NCBI RefSeq assembly: GCF_000002425.4
Contig: NC_037256.1
Location: 12,929,556 to 12,993,555, forward strand
DNA: 64,000 bases
Origin: Physcomitrium patens
Taxonomy: Eukaryota > Streptophyta > Bryopsida > Funariales > Funariaceae
Reading direction: 5' to 3'
In this document: in pieces, positions 43,734-54,753 of the stretch
How the letters are laid out: each line of letters opens with the position of its first letter
Position numbering within the stretch: position 1 is the stretch's first letter
Notes under the pieces: generated by a model
What the model was told of the DNA's origin: nothing
The model's input: the letters and a program-made list of their open reading frames with translations, nothing else
Database searches by the model: none
Program-made: the position numbers and the translations under genes

Positions 43734-45439
43734 CTATACAAATAATTTCTTTCAAATTTTCATTCAAAAAAGCTATCTTTACATCTATTTGATGAATCTC
43801 TAAGTCCATTATTGCTCCTATTACCACAATGATTTTAATAGTAGTGAATTTGGCTACATGATTAAATATCTCATTGAAATCAACACTAATAATTTGTAAG
43901 TATCTTTTGGCAATCAATTTAGCCTTGTATTTCATAATATTTCATATTGTATTTTTTTTAAAAAAAATTAACACTTATTTACAACCAATTAAAGATTATT
44001 TTAGTAGAAGTTGAGTCAACACTTATGTTCCATTGTCTATGAGTGATTTATACTCTTCTTCTATGGCATTTTCAAATTTCATAGTATTTGTGGATTTCAT
44101 TACATCATATAAATTTAATGAATTAGTAAGGAATATAATATTGGCATGTTCTTCACTTACTTAAAGAAAGATGTGATTCTTTTATTATTAACTAAGTTAT
44201 TTTTTTTCTTTCATAGGATATCTCATTTCATTTGATTAAGATTCACCTTTATGCGATCCAAAGTTTCTTACAAGTTTCTTCTCTCTTAAAACTTATCTCT
44301 TCAAATTTAAAGATTATTAATGATCATCATCATCATCATCATCTTCAACATCTTAATTGTCTTCATTCTTAGTTTTTATAATTATAAATATACTTTGATA
44401 AACCTTCTTTGGCTCTCTATTTTAATTTGTATTTCTACTATCTTCATTATCATCATCTTCTACTTATTTTTTTGCTAAAATTGAAGATGAGTACAAATTA
44501 ATTATTATTCCTACATTGATACATTTTCAAGTATTCACAAGTACTCTTATGCTCCAAAAACTCTACATCATGATTCTTAATAATCTTCTTAGTTTTTAAA
44601 TAAATTAGCCTATATGCCTTGGCATCCTTACAATATCCAACAAATATACATTTTGTACTTTTTTTATTAAGTTTGGATCTCATACAATCTGATACTTTTA
44701 TATAAGTAATGCATCCAAAAATCTTCATGTGTAAAATACAAGGTTTTTTGCCAAACTTGACTTACTCTTTTGGAAAATTTAATAAATATTGTCACTTCAA
44801 TCCCATTCACTTTTTTATAATCAATGAAGTAGAGGTTGTCATTTCTAAAGCCTTTAGCAACAAGTTGTCTATCTAATATCTTTATAAAACATCTATTCAT
44901 GTTAAATTGAATCTTAAAACCATGTCATATAAGTTTACTCATTAAAAAAAGGTTCTTCTTCATTTTTGGTACATATAAGACTTCCTTCAATTTAATCTTC
45001 TTGATTTGGTCCTTTAAAACAATCTCTACTACAATAGCGCTAATTCCAATGGTTTGTACTATTCCATCATCTCACAACCAAAATTTTATTATTGAAATTA
45101 TTTCATAAGTATTAAATGAATAATTGTATAGTATCATGTGTTTAGTAACACCCAAATCTATAATCCACTTATATATTGTAATCATAGATTTTTCTTCTTT
45201 TGCCATAAAAGTATAGTTATTTTTACTAAATCTATTATAAGCATTGTTTGCATTCTTCCTATTTTATTTCTTGGCTTTCTAGAAATTTTTTATAAAGTAA
45301 CTTGATTTTATATAAATATAGTAATTTCTCATATTATTTTTTTAAATTATCATATTAATAAGAATAACTACTTTAGTAGAAGTTGTTATTTCTAAATTTC
45401 TCAATCATTCTCAAGCCTTCACCTTCACTCCAAGTCATA

Positions 45440-46017
45440 TCTAAGTAAGAGGTGTATCAAAGAAAATTAAAAAATGATGAAATAGAACTATCAAAATTAA
45501 GATAAAGATGTTGCTGATATAAAAATCTACAATGCCTACTTTATAAATAAACTAGTGATTTTACTCTTTAATCACTCTCAACTTCACTTATAAGACTTTT
45601 CACAAGTCTTATATTCTATCTAAAACTCATGTGTAAGCTTTTCTACTCTTTAATCATCCCTCCTCTCTCATAAAACACTTATAATCTCACAAAATACTTT
45701 GTGTTACTATAAGAGGATCTATTTAGAAGTTTAGTACATAAAAGCACAATATTAAAGCACCAAGGTTGTAACTCAATAAAAAAATATATTACTTATATTT
45801 TAAAACATCATTCTATAGTGTCTTATAATTTCCAAGACCATGAATGTACTTAACAATAAGAAGAACAAAAGTACATCAACAATTAGATACAAAAGTAAGA
45901 TTACAAGATATCAAATCCTAACATTAGTAATAATCATAAGATCTATTCTTTCCAATAAGAAAGTCTTCAAAAAACTTCAAAATTCATAACTAAAAGTAAG
46001 TAGATCCATAATTTATT
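45440..46017 (-). other. CopB-2 untranslated leader
   Basis: Aligns with the CopB-1 leader (10714-11289), for example around CTTTCACAAGTCTTATATTC near 45598. No coding signal. Confidence 0.65.
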
Positions 46018-46384
46018 GAAGAAATAGAACTTTGAAGTCACAACATATAATATTAATAAAGTCATATATAAAAAATATATGAAATAAGATAATTTTCATT
46101 TCTATTACTTGTTATTTATAAGAGGTAGTTATTGCCCTAATGGATAACCTCCATCATTTGATGAATACATCCATCTAACTTTTTATTAAGACTATCTATT
46201 AATATCTTATCTACTATAAGAATATATCTTTGGTATATTTTTTATATCCCTAAGATCTTTTGTCCGTTCATCTATTTTGTTTTTTGGCTTTTTTACATAT
46301 CAAGAACCAACCTTTTGAAAATTAGCAACTTATCTAAGATAATATCCTTTAAAAGATCATTTATTCTACTTTCATTTTTACTAA
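46018..46384 (-). repeat. CopB-2 5' LTR
   Basis: Aligns with 11290-11697: TGAAGAAATAG start, then CAACTTATCTAAGATAATATCC near the end. About 367 bp, more decayed than the CopB-1 LTRs. Confidence 0.8.
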
Positions 46385-46530
46385 CTTACTTCAACACTCT
46401 TTATCTTTATCTTCTAATCATTCCGTTTGTCAATCTTATAATTAGTCTTTTATTTATAAATAAATAATTATATATATTAAAATAAATATATGAATTAAAA
46501 TAATAAATTACTAATAATAATCTAATTATA

Positions 46531-47082
46531 TGTAATACGACATAGATGAGATATTTGTAGTATTGACTCGTAGAGATAAGCAGTGGAGCCATTCTTAGAC
46601 AGTTTCTGGAAGCCTTTAGGATTGAGGCTAGGTTGATTGTCCATGCTAGATCTACCATAGAATATTTTAGAAGATTTTAAGATGATTATCTAAGTAGAGC
46701 CTATCTCTAGAATCTTCTAGAAGGACGGTTGCTTAGATAGAGCCTGTTCTTAGAAACTTCTAAAAAATTCCAAATGGTTATTTTGATAGGATCTATTATT
46801 GAGAATATTTTAAAAATTTCTATAATAATTGAACAAGGTATAAATAAAATTAATCAAGGCCATTTGGAACTTGATCAAGTATGGCTTTAATCTCTTTTTT
46901 TAAGTAAAGTTAGAATTATATTTTTTGTTTTATTATATTTTATTCTATTCTTTGTTGCCTTACTCTAACATTTATGTTCAATATTTATTTGTCTTGTTTA
47001 GCTTTATTTTGGTTTACTCTATCCTATATTGTAAAAGGATTGGAATAGTTTGGATCTTAGAAAGAGTTCAATCTAATTTCTT
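46531..47082 (+). repeat. GypC-2 5' LTR
   Basis: About 552 bp from TGTAATACGA to the primer site; aligns with 17122-17612. Contains the repeated-unit promoter array described separately. Confidence 0.8.
46650..46846 (+). promoter_or_regulatory. Tandem heat-shock-element-like array and TATA box in the GypC-2 LTR
   Basis: Motifs at 46660-46672 (GAATATTTTAGAA, one change), 46710-46722 (GAATCTTCTAGAA, perfect), 46753-46765 (GAAACTTCTAAAA, one change) and 46803-46815 (GAATATTTTAAAA, two changes) against GAAnnTTCnnGAA. Starts are 50, 43 and 50 bp apart. TATAAATA (46839-46846) begins 24 bp after the last motif, nearly the same gap as in GypC-1. Confidence 0.75.
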
Positions 47083-47094
47083 TGGAATCAAAGC
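47083..47094 (+). promoter_or_regulatory. Primer-binding site, initiator-Met tRNA type (GypC-2)
   Basis: TGGAATCAAAGC against the canonical TGGTATCAGAGC, two differences; directly after the LTR. Confidence 0.8.
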
Positions 47095-47249
47095 AATTGT
47101 TAGTCTATTCTTTGGTAGTATGTTGATAGCCACTATCTAGTTGGAAGTTAGTTATTTTGGTCACATTATATACTATTTTGGGACTACCTTTTAAAAAACC
47201 AAAGAAAAAAAGAAAATATATTATGGTAGCATAATCTAATAAGAAATTA

Positions 47250-48130
47250 CATCACAAGAGATATGATAGAATAATCCAAGATGGAGATTCACATATAACA
47301 TCTCTTAGGCTAGATAGCTATTCTGCAAGAACAAATAGAAGTTTCTAGAACAGGGAATTTGACATCTGCTAAGCTGAGGTTGAGCAAGCTTGAAACATAC
47401 TTGAGGACTTCAAGACAAGAAAATGTGTATCAATGGCTCTTTAATATGCAACAATACTTTCAATTATTTGGAACAAATGCCACCAATAGAATTATATATA
47501 CAGCCAGTAATTTGAAAGATCTAGTAGCCATTTGGTGGCGACATCAAATTCATAACTATAGAGTACAAGGTAGATTTTGTGATTAGAAGGAATTTAAAAC
47601 TAAGCTTAAGAATCAATTTTGATCCATTAATGTACAGAAGTTAGTACATAATCAGATGACTAATCTTACGCAATCCAAATCAATGTAAGATTATGTCTCT
47701 CAATTCAAATTTCTATGTCTCTAAATTCACAATGTTTAGAGGCGGAGATGATAGATTCATTTATAAAAGGATTGAAATCTATAGTCCAATAGGAGAGAAG
47801 ATTAAGACATCCACAAATATTTGAGGAGGCAATTGAGATTGCAAAGAGGTTCAATACTATAGATTTCAAAAACCATAGAGTACTACATATAGCATGGAAT
47901 CCTATGCTGCTATCTAATTCTATGGCACAACAATCAATACCAATGGAGATTGATGCACTGTAAGGACCATTAATATCATAAAGATGATAAATATTGGCAC
48001 AAAAGGAATTGTGTTTCTACTGTTGAGAGCTAAGCCATCAGATCAAAGATTGTTCAAAATGTCAAAATTCAAGCACCAAAAAATTAAGGCGTGTTTACAA
48101 TCTCAAGATTTATGAAGTCAATAAAGAAGT
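47250..48130 (+). pseudogene. GypC-2 gag remnant
   Basis: AKLRLSKLETYLRTSRQENV, then YQWLFNMQQYFQLFG and DLVAIWWRHQIHNYRVQGRF (about 47360-47580), a chromovirus-type gag domain. Later blocks match GypC-1 (LRHPQIFEEAIEIAK-like text near 47800), and a zinc-knuckle remnant (CFYC ... SHQIKDCSKC) lies near 48015-48065. Particle protein of the element; several breaks. Confidence 0.8.
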
Positions 48131-48611
48131 AGAGCATAGAAACGGAATTTCCAAGTAAAGGCACTAATAGCCAATATTAAGAATAATTATTGTTCTTTAG
48201 AGATAAATAGCATGGCTTTAGATAACTATCAAAAAGATCAATTGGTATATCTAATAAGCTGACTAAGAAGACACCTATGTTGAATACTTGTCAATTATGG
48301 CTCTATGAAAAATTACATCTTGATTTGAATTATCAATTGACTTGAAATTAGAACCAAGGTGATCAAAAGAGAGAATATATACTTAACAAATAGCTAAGAG
48401 AATATATTAAGTGAGACTTATAAAGAAGAAACCTTGAAGTTGAGTAATACCTATGCCTTGAAGGAGAAGTTCAAGGTAACAAAGCTTAAATAAGATATTA
48501 TCTTTACTATGTCGAGACTAGAGGTGAAAAATAAGTAAGTTAATAGCCTAATAAAGATGATTTCTTTTAAAGACAATAGATGGGAGGTGACTCTTTGGGC
48601 CTCTACACCAA
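48131..48611 (+). other. GypC-2 gag-pol spacer or protease remnant
   Basis: By position this should hold the protease. I cannot find a D-S/T-G motif and see only short readable runs. Left as unresolved GypC sequence. Confidence 0.45.
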
Positions 48612-49934
48612 TAATATATTATGTGTTGTCTTCTTTGGAAATGCATTGGGCAGCTAGTTGTGGAAGGTGAGGTTGTGTTTCACAAGTATTTAAGAAATTC
48701 TAATAGATTTCATCCATATGAGAAGAATATAATCCAAATTTTAATTCAAAAGTACTAAAAATACTCTTCTTAGTAGCTTCAATCATACATAAATCCAAAT
48801 TACCTTATTACTTTTATATTTAAATAATTTAGATTTTTCTTGTAAGTCCGAATTCTAATTAGTGAACTTTGACAAGTTGTAACTTCTAATTTAATTACCT
48901 ACTTGATGAGAAATTTTTTATGTAATTGGCAATGTAAGTCTTATATATGCGTCAGAAATTTCAGCCCAATCCAACTTATAGATTGTGAAAAAAAACTCCA
49001 AAAATTGCACTGATATCACTTAGCCGCCAACTTGAAAGGTGATGCACAAGTTTTAGCAATGGTTTTTCTTTCTCCAATTATTAAATTCAATTCAAAATTG
49101 GTGTATAGGTTGATCTTTAAGTCTTCTAATACCGTGCAAAATTTCACCTTGATTCAAATAGTAGATCTCTAGATATTATAGAAATCCTATCTAACTCCAA
49201 ACTACCAACTTTCGATATGTTCTTGTATCAAAACCTAGATATCTCTCAATTACACCATTGAATTATCAAAAAAATTTACATACACTTAAAAAACCTAATT
49301 AATCAAGTATTTTCAAAATTTGAACTATAGATGTAATACCAATTTTATGAACTAGCCGAGAGTGCTAGTCCTAATTTCATTACATAAATCCAAAGTTGCC
49401 AATACAAACCCTGACTTTCAAAAATAATTGCTAAATTCTAACAAATCCTATCAAAAATAACCTTATGTTTCTAGAATAAGCTCCAACTTAGCTTTCAAAT
49501 TCTAATCTTTGATCTTCAAATGAAAACTTATTTTGCCCTAGGTGGTCATTTTAGTGGCTAGAGGTCTAATTTCGACCTTGGCTCACAAATGGTCAATTCC
49601 TAGGTATCAATCTAACCTATTCTAAGGATTTTTTAGTCCAACCCTATCTTCAATTTAACCTTAGTATCATTCATATTAATTATTTATCTTTTTTAATCTA
49701 ATTTTATTAATTCATGGTCTTTCTAAGGTAGTAAAAGAGTCTCTATACCTTAAAAAATAAAGTATTAACTGACCTTCAACCTACTAACTATTAAGATAAG
49801 AAAATAATCTAAGAGACTTTTATAAAAGCCATATTTAGATACTTTGAATTATTATTGAACAAAGATAATTCCACATTAATTAGAAATTCAATTTTGATTA
49901 TAGTTTCACTATATAGTCTTATTACATTATGACA
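48612..49934 (-). mobile_element. Ancient solo LTR of GypE, minus orientation
   Basis: 1323 bp aligning end to end with the minus-oriented GypE LTR (compare 30957-32224). The start ATTATGTGTTGTCTTC mirrors ATTACGTGCTTTCCTG. Then TAGATCTCTAGATATTATAG (49165) mirrors TAGATCTCTAGATGTTACAG (31148). The end ACATTATGACA mirrors ACAACACGACA. Differences are mostly C-to-T and G-to-A. GypC-2 pol continues on the right. Flanking tetramers CCAA and CTTA no longer match clearly. Confidence 0.85.
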
Positions 49935-51179
49935 CTTAGTGAAATAATAAAATGATCTACAGCTAAGGGCTTGCTCATAGGAATGACCTTTATGAAGAAG
50001 AAAATACAACATAAGCAATTGGTATATGTGGTGGTTCCACATCTTATCTCAATGGTGGAAAAGGCAATTGAAGGAGCAAATCGAGCAGAGCAACTCATAC
50101 ATGAATATCAAGATGTCTTTCTAAGCAACTTATCTAGTGGCATGCTCTCTAATTGAGGTGCCTCCTTTCAAATAGAACTAGTACTTGGGGCCAAATTTGC
50201 AAGTCAACCAATTTAATACCTAGCACCAAATGAACTTGAAGAACTACAAAAGTCATTCGACGAGCTGTTAAAAAAAGATCTCATTCCAGAAAGTACATCG
50301 CCATAGAGAGAACTTGTATTCTTTACACCCAAAAAAAATAGTGGACTTTGACTTTGTATCGACTATAGAGGCCCCAATAAGCAGACTATCAAGAATGTAT
50401 ATCCACTTCTACATATGGATGATCTTCTTGTCAAACTTTAAGGTATAATAATTTTTAGTAAATTGGACTTTTAAAGTGGCTATTGGCAAACATCTATTAT
50501 AAAAGAGGATATAGAAACGATGGCATTTTGAACTCACTATCGACATTTTGAATGGCTTATTCTATTTTTTGGCGTTACTAATGCTCTAGCCTCTTTTATG
50601 GATTATATGAACAGGTTGTTTTAGGATCTTTTGAACAAATATGTGATTTTTTTCATTGATGATATTTTAGTCTATAATAAAATCCTCAAGGATCATGAGC
50701 GACATCTACAAAAAGTATTGTGTGAGCTACGAGATAATTGCTTCTATTACAAACAATCAAAGTGTAAACTTTGGAAGTCAAAGGTCACCTTTTTGAGGCA
50801 TGTAGTGTCCTCCAAAGGCATGTGCATGGATCAAGATAAGGTAAAAGTGGTAGAAGATTGGCCAATCTCTAGGGATGCTTTTGGAATTTGCTCATTTCTA
50901 AGTCTTGTTGGATATTATTGCCACTTTGTTTAATAATTTATACACATTATTGCCTCTTTAACAAGCCTATTAGAGAAAGTTGTTCTATTTGAATGAAAAT
51001 CAGAGCTAAAATAGGCCTTCAATAAATTAAAGAAAGCACTCATTATTGCTCCAATATTACAACTATATGATCCTAATTTTTTTTGAACATTAGACATTGA
51101 TGCTTTCAACTTTGCTATTAATGCAATCCTTCAATAAGACTTTGATAGGAGCCTTCAACCTATGGCATATGAATCATAT
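49935..51179 (+). pseudogene. GypC-2 reverse transcriptase and start of RNase H
   Basis: ISMVEKAIEGANRAEQLIHE and YQDVFLSNLS precede the RT. Then APNELEELQKSFDELLKKDL, FTPKKNSG, LCIDYRGPNKQTIKNVYPLL, catalytic YVIFFIDDILVYNKILKDH (50640-50698), VVSSKGMCMDQDKVKVVEDW and LVGYYCHFV. Chromovirus form, same family as 14395-15560. Several breaks. Confidence 0.88.
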
Positions 51180-52203
51180 TGTTATAGAGAGAGTGTTTGC
51201 TTTAAAAAAACACTAGGCTTCTTATTGCTACTAATTGTTTTACTATCTTATAACTCTAAAACATTCATAACACTCCATAAAATATTAATCCTTTGTAAAT
51301 TCACTTCTCTCATATCAAGAAATTTCTTTTCTTAAACATTTGCAAAAACAAAACATGAGAGAGCCAAAACTCCCTTGAAGAGTCTTTATATCCTCTTCTT
51401 AAGATGATTGTCCTCTTTTTTCTAAAATCCTAAATCCTATTCTATTTTTAAATCTTAAATCTTACTTCCAAAGTCTAAATCCTAAACTCTAAATCTTAAT
51501 TTTTTTTTATTTGAGTATGTATATTTATTTTTAAAAGAAAAATATTTATGATTGAAGATTCCAAAGGATGGATGCTATCTCACTTTAAGCTATCACCAAC
51601 TTATAGCTTCTTCCTTTTTAAAGGAAGCTATATACCAATCTATTAGGAAGACAAATATATACAAGGCGTAGACGTCACATATCATACTACTATTAAAGGA
51701 GATTCTTCACTCCCACCCATAGGTGATAAAAGCCCTTATTATTCAATATAATCTCCTAATGTAAGCACTGTGGGGCCAACCTTTTGGATATCTTTAATAA
51801 ATTAATTGAAAATTTTTGAAAAATATTTTTTTTCTTCTCTTCCATGCGCCACCATGGCAATTTGAAATTGGGACCTCCTAGATATGATCCAAGCACCTTG
51901 TCATCCATCCACCTCCAGAAGCTCTTAGTCACCATTTATGTCAAAAGTTTCAATTCTTTTTCCTAAAATCTCGCTACCTGACCTCTTCTTTTTTTTTTAA
52001 ATCCCTATTTTTAATAAACTATAACTTATTTTTTTAAAGAAAATTTGCACACCTATTTACAGACCTACTAAAAATGGGTCTACAAAATTTTACATAAAAT
52101 AGACACTCTAAAAATTAATTATCCTAAATCCTATTTTTTCTTTATATAAACTTATTTTTAATTTCTAAAAACTATAAGATTTATTACTAATAAAATTCAC
52201 TCA

Positions 52204-52251
<48 letters not shown>

Positions 52252-52410
52252 TATTTTTATTAATCTTTATTCTAATCTAATACTTAATTAATTAATTAAT
52301 TTTTATTTCTAATCATTTTTTAAATATTTTATTTTAAATAAAAAAACATAAGCTAAGAACTGATAGATCTTATAGTTTTTATTTAGTTTATATATATCAT
52401 ACTCAAACAT
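51180..52410. mobile_element. Unidentified ~1.2 kb insertion, possibly a solo LTR
   Basis: The RNase H sequence of GypC-2 stops near 51179 and resumes near 52411 when compared with GypC-1 (15250-15300), so the stretch between is an insert. It begins TGTTATAGAG, has no coding potential, is AT-rich and includes a long AT tract. It matches no other family here. Start with TG suggests an LTR; I could not find a clear CA end or target duplication. Confidence 0.55.
52205..52247. repeat. (AT)n microsatellite
   Basis: Long AT dinucleotide run inside the unidentified insert. Confidence 0.9.
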
Positions 52411-52502
52411 GGCATGAAAATTTAAGTTTAGAAGGGCAAAGAATGTAGCTACTTTACACATGACTGAGAGCAACTAGCAATTGTACATGCTTTAAAGGTA
52501 TC

Positions 52503-52506
52503 ACGA
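52503..52506. other. Target-site duplication of GypE-2 (left copy, ACGA)
   Basis: ACGA before the LTR tip TGTCGTG; the same tetramer follows the other end at 62510-62513. Confidence 0.88.
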
Positions 52507-53631
52507 TGTCGTGTTGTAACACGAGTATACAGTGAAAATAAAAAAAAGAAGGGGAATTTTATTAATATTCAGTTACCTCGAATATTGGGAGCATCGACCA
52601 ACTCCAGCGTAAATACTGAGTGGTCAGGTTCAGTCACCCCGTTACAGTCAGTCGGGGCATACTGAAATGCTCCGTTCGATTCTAATAACGGGAGTTAGCA
52701 GGATGAGAAGGACCAATTCACACGACGGGTTTGAAGAGCCAATTGGATCCAATTTCGAGAATCCAATCCGGGTCCTCTTACCCAATATGAGACCTGTATT
52801 GGTGGGGCAACCCAATGCAGTCTAGTTACGGCAAAATCCGGGTCTTACTACGGGCCTCAGCCAGTCTGACGCGAAGACCAATTTGACCCAATTACGCGAG
52901 CATCCAGGTTACTACGGGCATCTTACCCAATATGGGACCTGAATTGGTCGGGCGACTCAATGTGGTCCCAATTACGGGGTTTCGATTCTGTTTCGGGCTA
53001 TCTTGTTCTCTGTGCCGTTTCAGGGAACGTTGTTTACAGTAAATGGATCTCTTAAAGGTAAAAACGGAGGAGAAGGCCTTGATGACGTGAGCCAATTTCG
53101 GATCTAAGATGGAAGATTGAAGAAATTCAAAGGATAAGGTTAGGGGAGAATATAGTTTTAGGGAGGGAGGTTTTTTCTTGGGATCGGGGGGGAGCTAGTT
53201 TTTCAAGCTTTTGCAAGGTTACCAGTTCGGGTTTTTCATTGGAGGTTTTTGGAGATCAAGGGAATTAGAGAGAGGAGCTTCATGCTTCGGGTCGGGGAAG
53301 GAAAGACATAGAATTTGGATTTTTCTTCTTCGTAGAGTTTTGGAAAGACTGAGGCAATCGCTGCTGAAGTCAAAGTTGTAATGGTGAATCGGGATTTTTA
53401 AATGAAGTGGGTTTGAATACTCTTGACTGTTTTGTAAAATCGAGTTACGTCTGTGATTGAAAGATTAAAAGGGTGTCTATAGGATTGAGTATGCGGAGTG
53501 AATGAAATTTATTAGGTTAATCTAACAGGACAATCAGTGGATACAAGATCGTAAGTACAAAGGGGTATTGAAGATTAACAGTTTGGGTTGTTCGGGGTTC
53601 TCTGTAACGTCTAGAGACCTACCGGCTGGGG

Positions 53632-53665
<34 letters not shown>

Positions 53666-53837
53666 CTTCGACAAGCAGTCGAAGAGCATCCGTATAGATT
53701 TACGGTACATTGTTGCAGTCATTTATATTCCAACAGTCAAAAACTGATAGACTGCTTGACTATTGGCGAATCTCCATACTACCTTCTACAGCCAGACGCC
53801 CGGCGCGTTCTCGAGCAGGAAAGCACGTAATACGACA
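52507..53837 (+). repeat. GypE-2 5' LTR
   Basis: 1331 bp, TGTCGTGTTG to AATACGACA. Includes an A-run at 53632-53663 and the hairpin at 53666-53684. Confidence 0.95.
53632..53684 (+). repeat. Poly(A) tract and adjoining hairpin in the GypE-2 5' LTR
   Basis: A run of 32 A, then CTTCGAC-AAGCA-GTCGAAG (53666-53684), a perfect 7-bp stem with 5-base loop. The hairpin is kept in all young GypE LTRs (23862-23880, 31110-31128, 61334-61352, 62338-62356). The A-run replaces a short GCAAAAAGG seen in the solo LTR. Confidence 0.85.
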
Positions 53838-53841
53838 TAAG

Positions 53842-53857
53842 TGGTGAACCCGACGTG
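53842..53857 (+). promoter_or_regulatory. Primer-binding site of GypE-2
   Basis: TGGTGAACCCGACGTG four bases after the LTR end, identical to GypE-1. tRNA not identified. Confidence 0.7.
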
Positions 53858-53908
53858 AAAGCTTGAGGTAGAAGGTATTGGATTTCGGTTGATTTTATCT
53901 TTATTTTT

Positions 53909-54740
53909 ATGGAAAACGAAAATAAAAATTTTGAAGGATTTTTGGGAGAAGTTTCTGGTGGGGAGTCTTCTAAAGGACAAGGTATGCACATGGATCCGTC
54001 TATTGCTAGTTTGTTTCAAGTCTTCTCATTGTCAATGCAGCAACACCAAAGCAATGATCGAAAAGAAGCTTTGGCAACCAAAGCATTGCAAGCAGTGGTC
54101 AATAAAATTGATCAATTTGATAGGAGGAATATTTCAAGGTATTTAAGATGTTATGTTCGTGAAATGGAATTAAATCGGGTTTCTGAGAAGAAAATAGTTG
54201 CACTATTTGGACTTGCCACGATACCGGAGATAAGGGACCACATTACATCGATTACGGATCGTTGTGGGAATTCATGGGAGGATTTTTCACATGCATTGAA
54301 AGACGAATATTTCTTGGAAGATGCTGATTGCGTTACTAAGAAGCTGTTTTTGGGATGGATTGAACGGCCCAATAAGAATTGTAAGCAACAGAGCTACTAA
54401 GTGAATTTGAGAGGCAGTACTCTCAATTATCGAAGGTAGAAAAATTGACATTGGAGCCGAACAAAGTTGATCTATTTCTTCAAGCTGCTGATGGAGAATT
54501 GCAAGAGAAATTAGAACCCCTTCTTGAAAACAAAGAAGAAGATGAAGGATTGACAACGAAGTGGAAGAACGTTGAAGATGTAGTGGGGTTGCTTACAAAA
54601 AAAGAAAAGAGGAAGGATAGGAGCAATATTCCGAAAACAGTACAAGCACCCAAAGCTCCAGTACGTACAACACCACCGACAATGCCTACAGTTCAACCTT
54701 CGACATCCTTGTCAAAGAAAGCAGATATGGGTATGGAAGA
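53909..54740 (+). pseudogene. GypE-2 gag
   Basis: Same protein as in GypE-1, from MENENKNFEGFLGEV through SRYLRCYVREMELNRVSEKK, DHITSITDRCGNSWEDFSHA and a Pro-rich end. Particle protein; no knuckle in this frame. Broken relative to GypE-1. Confidence 0.88.
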
Positions 54741-54753
54741 AATTATATGAGGA

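Larger units (their letters stand above)
43734..46384 (-). mobile_element. CopB-2: old, incomplete copia fossil, minus strand
   Basis: Same family as CopB-1 but more decayed: 5' LTR (46018-46384), leader, gag remnant, pre-integrase region (NRCFIKILDRQLVAKGFRND, about 44820-44900), integrase C-terminus (MKIFGCITYIKV, STKCIFVGYCKDAKAYRLIY, 44580-44730) and reverse transcriptase start (AKFTTIKIIVVIGAIMDLEI, IDVKIAFLNENLKE, 43740-43900). The rest of RT, RNase H and 3' LTR are not seen; the left side abuts a GypE fragment. Many breaks. Confidence 0.88.
46531..52506 (+). mobile_element. GypC-2, left part: LTR, gag, partial pol (with nested inserts)
   Basis: 5' LTR (46531-47082), primer site, gag, then an old GypE solo LTR (48612-49934), reverse transcriptase and start of RNase H (49935-51179), an unidentified insert (51180 to about 52410), more RNase H (about 52411-52506), and GypE-2. 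It resumes at 62510. Chromovirus of the GypC-1 family; old, AT-biased, many breaks. Confidence 0.85.

Noticed and set aside
44322-44344. Run of CAT/ATC trinucleotides as a microsatellite of interest
   Set aside because: Lies in the acidic linker between integrase and reverse transcriptase of CopB-2, where Asp/Glu repeats are normal.
51420-51515. Telomere-like text (repeats resembling CCTAAAT)
   Set aside because: No exact CCCTAAA unit, irregular spacing, and placed inside an AT-rich insert; not strong enough to call an interstitial telomere array.
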